Notes under the pieces: model-generated
What the model was told of the DNA's origin: nothing
The model's input: only the letters and a program-made list of their open reading frames with translations
Database searches by the model: none
Assembly: GCA_029240815.1 (NCBI GenBank)
Contig: JARDZO010000268.1
Span: forward strand, 1 to 7,576
From: Brevibacillus sp.
GTDB lineage: Bacteria > Bacillota > Bacilli > Brevibacillales > Brevibacillaceae
Length of the DNA: 7,576 bases
Direction: 5' to 3'
In this document: positions 1 through 5,117 of the stretch, in pieces
Layout of the letters: each line of letters opens with the position of its first letter
Position numbering within the stretch: position 1 is the first letter of the stretch
Translations under genes and position numbers: made by a program

Positions 1-94
1 TCTCGATGGTACGATTTACATTTGTCGTGATGTCTTCCCCGCTAGACAATTGAATCAATCCAATGGTGACCGTATCAGTAAGTAACCTTTTCAT
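1..94 (-). CDS. Carbon-nitrogen hydrolase (nitrilase superfamily), N-terminal fragment, runs off left edge
   Basis: The reverse strand has an ATG at 94-92 preceded by a strong Shine-Dalgarno (AAGGAGGAAG, minus strand, 110-101). The frame stays open for 31 codons to the window edge. The peptide begins MKRLLTDTVTIGLIQLSSGE and continues with a DITTNVNRTIE stretch. A hydrophobic beta strand of the form 'IGLIQL' followed by an 'N..R..E' helix is the usual start of nitrilase-superfamily amidases (for example N-carbamoyl-putrescine amidase or omega-amidase types), which hydrolyse nonpeptide C-N bonds with a Glu-Lys-Cys triad. The triad lies outside the window, so activity cannot be judged. The gene is divergent from the regulator operon and sits about 27 bases downstream of the predicted start site of a sigma-54 promoter, so it is probably a target of the neighbouring activators. 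The family call rests on a short fragment and on its similarity to the start of the nitrilase homologue at 1600. Confidence 0.6.
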   Translation of the reverse strand, partial: MKRLLTDTVTIGLIQLSSGEDITTNVNRTIE

Positions 95-100
95 AAAATG

Positions 101-110
101 CTTCCTCCTT
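101..110 (-). promoter_or_regulatory. Ribosome binding site of the divergent nitrilase gene
   Basis: AAGGAGGAAG on the minus strand is near-perfect anti-16S complementarity, 6 to 7 bases upstream of the ATG at 94-92. It fixes the start of the left-edge gene. Confidence 0.8.
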
Positions 111-130
111 TTGATTGGTACCCATATAAA

Positions 131-152
131 TTGCAAATATAATGCCAATTCA
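131..152 (-). promoter_or_regulatory. Sigma-54 (-24/-12) promoter for the divergent nitrilase gene
   Basis: Read on the minus strand, 152 to 131 contains TTGGCAT, five bases, then TTGCAA. The GG of the -24 element (146-145) and the GC of the -12 element (134-133) have the invariant 12-base register of sigma-54 promoters (consensus TGGCAC-N5-TTGCW). With C133 taken as -12, transcription would start near 121 and give a leader of about 27 bases before the ATG at 94. The block matches the second promoter at 3882-3903 in 20 of 22 positions. Two sigma-54-dependent activators are encoded next to it. The match is read directly; use by SigL is inferred. Confidence 0.85.
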
Positions 153-160
153 TAAAATAC

Positions 161-189
161 TGTAAAAACTAAGCTAGCAAAGTTATAAT
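161..189 (+). promoter_or_regulatory. Probable sigma-A promoter of the regulator operon
   Basis: TATAAT at 184-189 is a perfect -10 hexamer. A weak -35 (TGTAAA, 161-166, three of six consensus bases) lies 17 bases upstream. Transcription would start near 196, giving a leader of roughly 80 bases if the ATG at 274 is used. The two palindromes at 201-214 and 221-235 would lie immediately downstream of the start site, a usual place for an autoregulatory operator. The -10 is strong and the -35 poor, so the promoter may be weak or regulated. Confidence 0.5.
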
Positions 190-200
190 AAGCACAAATA

Positions 201-214
201 ATGTAAAATTACAT
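201..214. repeat. Palindrome ATGTAA-AA-TTACAT, candidate operator
   Basis: Two perfect 6-base arms are separated by AA, within the leader just after the predicted sigma-A start site. The ATGTAA half-site recurs at 225-230. It is centred about 87 bases upstream of the predicted start of the divergent sigma-54 promoter, within the range of enhancer sites. Function is inferred. Confidence 0.45.
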
Positions 215-220
215 CTTTAT

Positions 221-235
221 CCTGATGTAATCAGG
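221..235. repeat. Palindrome CCTGAT-GTA-ATCAGG, candidate activator binding site (UAS) and autoregulatory operator
   Basis: Perfect 6-base arms flank a 3-base centre. The Fis-type HTH domains of sigma-54 activators bind short dyads of this kind. The centre (228) is about 107 bases upstream of the predicted start of the divergent sigma-54 promoter. The 9-mer ATGTAATCA (225-233) recurs at 3806-3814, about 100 bases upstream of the other sigma-54 promoter. Because it lies downstream of the sigma-A promoter of the regulators, binding here could also repress them. The element could alternatively act as an RNA hairpin in the leader. Confidence 0.5.
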
Positions 236-273
236 TGTTTTTTCCTGTTCATATTCTGCGTAAGCGACATTTA

Positions 274-1593
274 ATGCAAAAAATCATCGAAGTGCAATTT
301 TTCATTACAAGTGAGAGAGCGGGGGATGCTGAATTGATCGGGAGTGTAACGGAAAATCACGGATGGATCCTGCATGTCATTGAAAACAATTGGCAGGAGA
401 TCTTTAATGCCAATCAATTGAAAGTATTGCGTGATAATTCTAAAGATGAGGAAACCGTACATATTCTCACAACCATCGTTGAACAGAAGAAAGGTTCTTT
501 AGAGGAAGGGAAAATGGTGCAAGTTCAGATTGCTCCCTTTCAATTTTTGATTATCAAAGATGCTTCAAAAATCTTGGTTGCCATGTCCGTAACAAATGAA
601 ACTTCCTCCTTTTTTCGAAAAGAAGCAGACATTGCCGATACAAAAACCCCTTTTATCGCCCGTTCGATTAAAATGGCAGAGGTTATGGAGATTGTAAAAA
701 AAGTATCATACGTTGATTCGACCGTCCTTTTACTCGGACAATCAGGTGTCGGGAAAAGTATGATTGCTAAGCTGATTCACAAATACAGCAGTCGCTCGGG
801 TAAAAGCTTTGTATCGGTTAACTGTGGAGCAATACCCGAGTCACTTATGGAGGCTGAACTATTTGGCTACACGAATGGAAGTTTTACGGGCGGACTAAAA
901 GGAGGAAAGAAGGGGATCTTTGAAGCGGCAAATGAAGGGACTGTTTTTTTGGACGAGGTAGGCGAAATGCCGATGAATCTGCAAGTTAAGCTTCTTGAAG
1001 TCCTACAGGAAAATTGCATTCGTCCATTGGGAGCGACCAAATCGGTACCTCTTAACGTCCGAGTCATTGCAGCAACCAATCAAAACTTACTAGGGTTAGT
1101 ACAGGAGAAAAGATTTCGTGAAGATCTCTATTACCGTTTACATGTGGTTCCGTTCGAAATCCCACCGCTAAAAGAAAGAATTGAGGATATTGAATATTTG
1201 GCGCGTCATTTTTTGAACCGGAAAATCAATCAATACGGCGTTTTTAAAAGATTTCATCCTGAAGTCGAGGAGGTATTTAAGAAATATCACTGGCCCGGAA
1301 ACGTGAGGGAGCTGGAAAATATCATCGAAAGATTATTTATCATTACGGATGATCATGAGATTCAGCTTAAACATTTACCGGCATTCTTTCACTCCTTGCA
1401 CAAGCAAGCCGTTTCTGAAGAAGTGGAAAGTCCCATGATGCCGTTGAAGCAAGCAAAAAAAATGCTAGAGAAAAAATTAATCGTCACTGCGTACAACTTA
1501 TATAAAAGCACGTATAAAGTAGCCGAGGTATTGCAAGTTGATCAGTCTACAGTAGCCAGAAAATTAAAAGAATTTCGTGATGAAAGTAGGTAA
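274..1593 (+). CDS. Sigma-54-dependent transcriptional activator (AAA+ enhancer-binding protein) with novel N-terminal domain and variant GAFTGA loop
   Basis: This 439-aa protein remodels sigma-54 RNA polymerase at -24/-12 promoters using ATP. Numbered from ATG 274, residues 1 to about 120 form a probable sensory domain that I do not recognise; no clear response-regulator or PAS signature is visible. The AAA+ core follows: Walker A GQSGVGKS (155-162), the sigma-54 contact loop GSFTGG (202-207), Walker B VFLDEV (224-229), sensor I RVIAATNQ (about 263-270), the arginine-finger region RFREDLYYRL and WPGNVREL (340-347). A C-terminal Fis-type helix-turn-helix lies at about 411-434. The loop normally reads GAFTGA; both alanines are changed here, while the FT core is kept. 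The protein is paralogous to the product of 2423-3811 through the whole AAA+ core. The start is uncertain: a GTG at 235 adds 13 residues, but neither site has a good Shine-Dalgarno and the GTG overlaps a palindrome, so I chose the ATG. It is the first gene of a three-gene operon, 6 bases before the next gene. Confidence 0.9.
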   Translation: MQKIIEVQFFITSERAGDAELIGSVTENHGWILHVIENNWQEIFNANQLKVLRDNSKDEETVHILTTIVEQKKGSLEEGKMVQVQIAPFQFLIIKDASKILVAMSVTNETSSFFRKEADIADTKTPFIARSIKMAEVMEIVKKVSYVDSTVLLLGQSGVGKSMIAKLIHKYSSRSGKSFVSVNCGAIPESLMEAELFGYTNGSFTGGLKGGKKGIFEAANEGTVFLDEVGEMPMNLQVKLLEVLQENCIRPLGATKSVPLNVRVIAATNQNLLGLVQEKRFREDLYYRLHVVPFEIPPLKERIEDIEYLARHFLNRKINQYGVFKRFHPEVEEVFKKYHWPGNVRELENIIERLFIITDDHEIQLKHLPAFFHSLHKQAVSEEVESPMMPLKQAKKMLEKKLIVTAYNLYKSTYKVAEVLQVDQSTVARKLKEFRDESR

Positions 1594-1599
1594 CAGACC

Positions 1600-2397
1600 A
1601 TGTTGACGATTGCTCTCGCACAACTCAAAGGCTCTTTATACGAAAAAGAATTAAATCTATATCGTACGATCTCAACGATCCAGACATGCAAGGAAAAAAA
1701 CGTCGATTATGTGATGTTTCCGGAATTGTTTCTATCCGGATTTTACATTCAAGATAAGGTAAAAGACTTAGCTGAAACAGTGGATGGTCCCAGCATTCAA
1801 GCGATTCGTCAAAAAGCGAAGGAGACTGGAATTGGTGTCGTTATCGGTTTTCCTGAAGTGTACAAGAACCGCTACTACAATTCGGCAGCCTTTATTGAGA
1901 AAGACGGAAGCATTGCAGGGGTCTATCGAAAGATCCACCTCTTCGACAAAGAAAAGGAGTTTTTTACGGCTGGAGAAGAGTGCCCGATTTTTCTAACACC
2001 GGCAGGGAAGATCGCAGTCATGATGACATTTGACGTCGAGTTTCCGGAATTATCCAGAATATATGCAATCCAAGGCGTGGAATTAATTTTGGTCCTTAAT
2101 GCGCACAGTGTTCCATATGAACCGCATCAGGAAATTTTCTTGCGAGCCCGCGCGTTGGAAAATCAACTATTTGTAGCTGCAGCCAATAAGGTTGGTCTTG
2201 AGAAAAGCACGGTGTTCTTTGGGGAAAGCGCAGTCATTACACCCAATGGAATGTTTCTTGAGAAGGGAGGAAACAACGAAGAGCTGATTGTTGCCTCTCT
2301 TGACCTGTCGGACGTGTATCGAGTCAGAGAGGAACAACCAATGAAGTATCTAGAGAATCGGAGAGGGAAACTTTACGGCGAAAAGAAATGCTGGTAA
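1600..2397 (+). CDS. Nitrilase-superfamily protein lacking the catalytic cysteine (probable pseudoenzyme)
   Basis: This 265-aa protein has normal length and fold motifs for the carbon-nitrogen hydrolase family. MLTIALAQLK is the first strand. The catalytic Glu motif is FPELFLSG (E42), the Lys motif is YRKIHLF (K111), and RARALENQLFVAAANKVG plus GESAVITPNG are conserved C-terminal blocks. The nucleophile motif, usually ICYDxEFPE, reads MTFDVEFPE, so the cysteine position is Thr143 (codon ACA, 2026-2028). The other cysteines (30, 128, 264) are not in the motif. The rest of the motif is intact, so this looks like a specific substitution rather than decay. Family members hydrolyse amides, nitriles or carbamoyl groups through a Cys thioester; this protein probably does not and may instead bind a ligand or partner. 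It is co-transcribed between two sigma-54 activators. A weak Shine-Dalgarno (AGTAGG, 1585-1590) lies inside the end of the upstream gene, which suggests translational coupling. Confidence 0.85.
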   Translation: MLTIALAQLKGSLYEKELNLYRTISTIQTCKEKNVDYVMFPELFLSGFYIQDKVKDLAETVDGPSIQAIRQKAKETGIGVVIGFPEVYKNRYYNSAAFIEKDGSIAGVYRKIHLFDKEKEFFTAGEECPIFLTPAGKIAVMMTFDVEFPELSRIYAIQGVELILVLNAHSVPYEPHQEIFLRARALENQLFVAAANKVGLEKSTVFFGESAVITPNGMFLEKGGNNEELIVASLDLSDVYRVREEQPMKYLENRRGKLYGEKKCW

Positions 2398-2422
2398 AAC
2401 GGCGCAATCGGGGAGGGCTATC

Positions 2423-3811
2423 ATGTTCGATTCACATGAATGGGAGATCCTGTTAGATCTCGTTTCCGACGGTATTCTCATTACAGATCACGAGTGCAAC
2501 ATTGTGAAAGTAAATAAAGCGTACGAAAGAATGGCAGAACGGACTGCACAAGATCTGATTGGGACCAATATAAACGATATGGAATGGCGGAAGAACAATG
2601 AATCTAGTGCGGTAAAAGTATTGCAAACCAGAAAACCGGTCACCACGATGCAGCAGGTGGTAGATGAGCATGGAAAAAAAGAGTTTATTTCAACAGGCAT
2701 GCCCATGTTCAACGAGCAAAATGAAATTATTTACGTCGTAAATTGCGTTCGCGATATGACTGATTTGCACGAGCTAAAGAGAGCCTTGGAACAAATCAAG
2801 CAAATGAACCAAACCTACTTGGAACAGCTAAAAAGCTTGAAAGAGCGTGAGCTTCATCTGGATGGGCTAATTGCACACAGCAAGGAAATGATTGACGTTT
2901 TAACTGCAGCAGCAAAAGTCGCTTCGGTTGATTCCCAGGTGATCCTTCGCGGTGAATCCGGCGTGGGGAAAGAAGTGATCGCCAAGTTCATCCATAAAAA
3001 CAGCAAGCGTGCCAATGAAGCCTTTATCAAAGTGAACTGTGGGGCGATCCCCGAGGCGCTGATGGAGAGCGAGTTTTTTGGTTATGAGTCGGGTGCTTTC
3101 ACAGGAGCCAACAGAGAGGGAAAGCCGGGAGTATTTGAATTAGCGAATCACGGGACGTTATTTTTGGATGAGATTGGCGATATGACGCTGGATTTGCAGG
3201 TGAAACTGCTGCGGGTTTTGGAGGAGCAAGAGTTTCGTCGGGTGGGCGGTGTAAAAACGATTCGGTCCGATGTGAGGATTATCGCAGCGACCAATCAGAA
3301 CCTGGAGGAAATGGTCGAGCGGAAGGCATTTCGTAAAGATCTTTATTATCGGCTTCAGGTGTATCCGATTCACATACCGCCGCTGCGTAATCGAAAGGAT
3401 GACATTCCGTATCTGATCCAGCATTTTATCGAAACCTATCAACAGAAACGTGCGATCCAAATTCGGATCGATCCGGATGTTATCCAACTCCTCTGTCAAT
3501 ACGACTGGCCGGGGAACATCAGAGAATTGAGCAATGTTGTCGAACGGATGACGATTACAAGCTCAAACAAAGAAATTTTGCTTGAACATGTTCCGCAAGA
3601 AATCTTCGGTAATTTTCATCAGTTTGTCCCCACGTGTTTGCAAGATGAGGTCGAGCTGTTTGAATACCAGAAGCTTAAACGGTCCCTGGCGATGCATAAG
3701 TCGACACGTAAAGCGGCTCTCGCCCTCAAGATCAGCCAACCCACGTTTGTCAGGAAGTTGAATCTGTACCAGCAAAAATACGCAACTGATTCAAATGTTG
3801 ATCACATGTAA
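2423..3811 (+). CDS. PAS-domain sigma-54-dependent transcriptional activator
   Basis: This is a 462-aa enhancer-binding protein. Residues about 5-115 form a PAS domain (LVSDGILITDHECNIVKVNK at the start, ending IIYVVNCVRDMTDL), followed by a predicted coiled-coil linker rich in Leu, Glu and Lys (about 116-148). The AAA+ core has Walker A GESGVGKE (177-184), a canonical GAFTGA loop (224-229), Walker B LFLDEI (246-251), sensor I RIIAATNQ (285-292), the FRKDLYYRL arginine-finger segment (303-311) and WPGNIREL (362-369). A Fis-type HTH lies near the C-terminus (about 427-447). The single PAS plus AAA+ plus HTH layout resembles the RocR-type activators of Bacillota. There is no receiver domain, so the signal is likely a small ligand or a partner protein sensed through PAS. 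GGGAGG at 2411-2416, six bases before the ATG, supports the start. The gene lies 25 bases after the nitrilase homologue and ends in a 9-bp inverted repeat. It is the better candidate for activating both sigma-54 promoters here because its GAFTGA loop is intact. Confidence 0.93.
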   Translation: MFDSHEWEILLDLVSDGILITDHECNIVKVNKAYERMAERTAQDLIGTNINDMEWRKNNESSAVKVLQTRKPVTTMQQVVDEHGKKEFISTGMPMFNEQNEIIYVVNCVRDMTDLHELKRALEQIKQMNQTYLEQLKSLKERELHLDGLIAHSKEMIDVLTAAAKVASVDSQVILRGESGVGKEVIAKFIHKNSKRANEAFIKVNCGAIPEALMESEFFGYESGAFTGANREGKPGVFELANHGTLFLDEIGDMTLDLQVKLLRVLEEQEFRRVGGVKTIRSDVRIIAATNQNLEEMVERKAFRKDLYYRLQVYPIHIPPLRNRKDDIPYLIQHFIETYQQKRAIQIRIDPDVIQLLCQYDWPGNIRELSNVVERMTITSSNKEILLEHVPQEIFGNFHQFVPTCLQDEVELFEYQKLKRSLAMHKSTRKAALALKISQPTFVRKLNLYQQKYATDSNVDHM

Positions 3812-3824
3812 TCATTGTGATCAA
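3798..3824. repeat. Inverted repeat TTGATCACA-N9-TGTGATCAA, candidate activator binding site (UAS)
   Basis: Perfect 9-base arms (3798-3806 and 3816-3824) flank a 9-base centre. The repeat overlaps the last codons and stop (TAA, 3809-3811) of the PAS activator gene. The centre lies about 102 bases upstream of the predicted start of the sigma-54 promoter at 3882-3903, a typical enhancer distance. The 9-mer ATGTAATCA (3806-3814) is shared with the palindrome at 221-235, at a comparable distance from the other sigma-54 promoter. It is not followed by a T tract, so it is not itself a good terminator. The binding role is inferred. Confidence 0.55.
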
Positions 3825-3840
3825 ATAATGGATCGATTTG

Positions 3841-3880
3841 GCGCGATAACATTCACAATAGTGAATGTTATCGCGCTTTT
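3841..3880 (+). terminator. Rho-independent terminator of the regulator operon
   Basis: A perfect 16-base-pair stem (3841-3856 with 3861-3876) has an AATA loop, a GC-rich base (GCGCGA) and TTTT directly after. It lies 29 bases after the stop of the PAS activator gene and just before the next sigma-54 promoter, so it separates the regulator operon from the catabolic operon. The T tract is short (four, then CTG), so some readthrough is possible. Confidence 0.8.
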
Positions 3881-3881
3881 C

Positions 3882-3903
3882 TGAATTGGCATTGAATTTG
3901 CAA
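3882..3903 (+). promoter_or_regulatory. Sigma-54 (-24/-12) promoter for the C45 hydrolase/amidohydrolase/transport operon
   Basis: TTGGCAT (3886-3892), five bases, then TTGCAA (3898-3903). The -24 GG (3888-3889) and the -12 GC (3900-3901) have the exact 12-base register. The predicted start is near 3913, leaving a leader of about 82 bases before the ATG at 3995. It differs from the divergent promoter at 131-152 at only two of 22 positions, both in the spacer. No good sigma-A -10 and -35 pair was noted in this leader, so the downstream operon probably depends on SigL and the activators encoded next to it. Confidence 0.88.
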
Positions 3904-3927
3904 ATGGTCATTTAACGACTGGGAGGG

Positions 3928-3950
3928 TAGTTTAGTTTAGTTTAGTTTAG
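3928..3950 (+). repeat. Pentanucleotide tandem repeat (TAGTT, 4.6 copies) in the 5' leader
   Basis: TAGTT is repeated four times without error and followed by TAG, within the leader between the sigma-54 promoter and the ribosome binding site of the C45 hydrolase gene. Short perfect repeats can change copy number by replication slippage, which here would change leader length but not a reading frame. No role can be assigned from sequence alone. Confidence 0.8.
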
Positions 3951-3981
3951 GTAGTTCTATCGATGGATGAAAGCAAGATAT

Positions 3982-3987
3982 GGAGGT
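3982..3987 (+). promoter_or_regulatory. Ribosome binding site deciding the start of the C45 hydrolase gene
   Basis: GGAGGT lies seven bases before the ATG at 3995. The upstream in-frame ATG at 3980 overlaps this Shine-Dalgarno, so the 3995 start is preferred. Confidence 0.85.
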
Positions 3988-3994
3988 AGTTAAC

Positions 3995-5083
3995 ATGAAA
4001 GCTTTTCCCCACATAACGGTTAGCGGTACGGCAATCGAACGCGGAAAACAAATGGGACAACTCGCAAAGCAGCAAATCGTACAAAACATCGAGATGTACC
4101 GACAGTATTTTCATGATGTGTACGACGTTGCTTGGGACGCTGCCAGAGATTACGCAACATCGTACATCCCTTGGATCGAACAGTACGATCAGGAGATTAT
4201 GGATGAGATCAAAGGAATGAGTGAGGGGGCGAATCTGGATCTCCTCGATCTCGTGGTACTCAATGCCCGGAGTGAGGTCATCATTAACATCGGGAAGTCC
4301 CATTCCGTTTTGGATGGATGCACGTGCCTGGCGGCAACTCCCGTCGTGACAAAAGAGGAAGTAACCTTACTCGGTCAAAACTGGGACTGGAATCATAGAA
4401 TCCAGCCAGGGATGATCATAGCAGAAATTGAACAGCCGCCAAAACCGACTATTTTAATGGTGACGGAAGCGGGCATCGTTGGAAAGATCGGGCTGAACAG
4501 CGCAGGGCTGGGTCTATGCATGAATTTTTTGGGAACATCAGAGATTGGGGAAGGCGTTCCCATCCACATCGTCCTCAGGGGCATTTTGAATAGCAATACT
4601 CTTCCTAAGGCTGTTGGACAGATAACCAGACTTCCGCGTGGTACTTCGGCCAATTATCTGATTGCCCATAAGGAGGGCGAGACGGTGGATGTAGAGGCAA
4701 CGCCGACAAATTATGATGTGATCTATCCGTTGGATGGATACCTCACTCATACGAATCATTTTGTCGCTCCCCGCATGCTTAGCGTCGATGACACGAAAAG
4801 AGTCGGCATACCGGATACGCATCTGCGCCAAGGGGTCGCTACCAGGTTGTTGAAAGCGCAGACCGGATCGATTGAAGCGGGGATCTTTAAACAAATTTTT
4901 ACAAACCATGCTGGACATCCCGTTGGCATTTGCCGCCATGGAGAAGTTCTATCGAATGATGGGGAAGGTTCGGATACTGCTAAAACCGTGTTTTCCATCA
5001 TCATGAATTTGGCGGAGGGAAGGTTTGAACTCACAACTGGAAATCCTTGTGAAAGCGCTTATCAAACGTATCGCCTGAAATAG
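3995..5083 (+). CDS. C45-family autoproteolytic Ntn hydrolase/acyltransferase (acyl-CoA:6-aminopenicillanate acyltransferase-like)
   Basis: This 362-aa protein resembles the peptidase C45/isopenicillin N acyltransferase family. In that family a precursor cleaves itself before a cysteine, which becomes the N-terminal nucleophile of the beta chain. The likely cleavage point is Gly108-Cys109 in LDGCTCLA, with a second Cys at 111. Other family marks are an N-terminal helical region with RGKQMGQLAK, NWDWN (129-133), SANYLIAHKEG, the THTNHF block and a late GICRH. No signal peptide or membrane segment is visible, so it should act in the cytoplasm. Bacterial members are mostly uncharacterised and hydrolyse or transfer N-acyl or amide groups; true penicillin chemistry should not be assumed. 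It is the first gene after a sigma-54 promoter and lies 34 bases before the amidohydrolase gene. GGAGGT at 3982-3987 selects this start over the ATG at 3980. The substrate is unknown. Confidence 0.85.
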   Translation: MKAFPHITVSGTAIERGKQMGQLAKQQIVQNIEMYRQYFHDVYDVAWDAARDYATSYIPWIEQYDQEIMDEIKGMSEGANLDLLDLVVLNARSEVIINIGKSHSVLDGCTCLAATPVVTKEEVTLLGQNWDWNHRIQPGMIIAEIEQPPKPTILMVTEAGIVGKIGLNSAGLGLCMNFLGTSEIGEGVPIHIVLRGILNSNTLPKAVGQITRLPRGTSANYLIAHKEGETVDVEATPTNYDVIYPLDGYLTHTNHFVAPRMLSVDDTKRVGIPDTHLRQGVATRLLKAQTGSIEAGIFKQIFTNHAGHPVGICRHGEVLSNDGEGSDTAKTVFSIIMNLAEGRFELTTGNPCESAYQTYRLK

Positions 5084-5100
5084 AAGCCTTCAAATATCAA

Positions 5101-5107
5101 AAAGGAG
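5101..5107 (+). promoter_or_regulatory. Ribosome binding site supporting a TTG start of the amidohydrolase gene
   Basis: AAAGGAG lies ten bases before TTG at 5118-5120. The next in-frame ATG is about 44 codons further on, inside the conserved N-terminal beta-sandwich region, so TTG is the credible start. Confidence 0.75.
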
Positions 5108-5117
5108 CGGATAGATC

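Noticed and set aside
235..273. GTG at 235 as the start of the first regulator
   Set aside because: It has no Shine-Dalgarno and overlaps a palindrome, and the extra 13 residues add nothing recognisable. Not excluded; the ATG at 274 is also weakly supported.
386..405. TTGGCAGG inside the first regulator gene as a sigma-54 promoter
   Set aside because: It has a -24-like half but no GC at the required -12 position.
3464..3475. Perfect 12-base palindrome CGGATCGATCCG
   Set aside because: It lies inside the coding sequence of the PAS activator (an IRIDPD stretch), with no matching copy near a promoter; probably incidental.
3798..3824. CRP-like cAMP receptor site
   Set aside because: The arms are TTGATCACA then TGTGATCAA, the wrong order and spacing for TGTGA-N6-TCACA, and Bacillota generally lack that system.
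3980..3994. Upstream in-frame ATG at 3980 as start of the C45 hydrolase gene
   Set aside because: It overlaps the GGAGGT Shine-Dalgarno that is ideally placed for the ATG at 3995, and has no good ribosome binding site of its own.
4393..5034. Minus-strand open frames across the C45 hydrolase gene, and similar antisense frames over the other genes
   Set aside because: They lie opposite well-supported coding sequences, lack family motifs and ribosome binding sites, and are shadows of the real genes.
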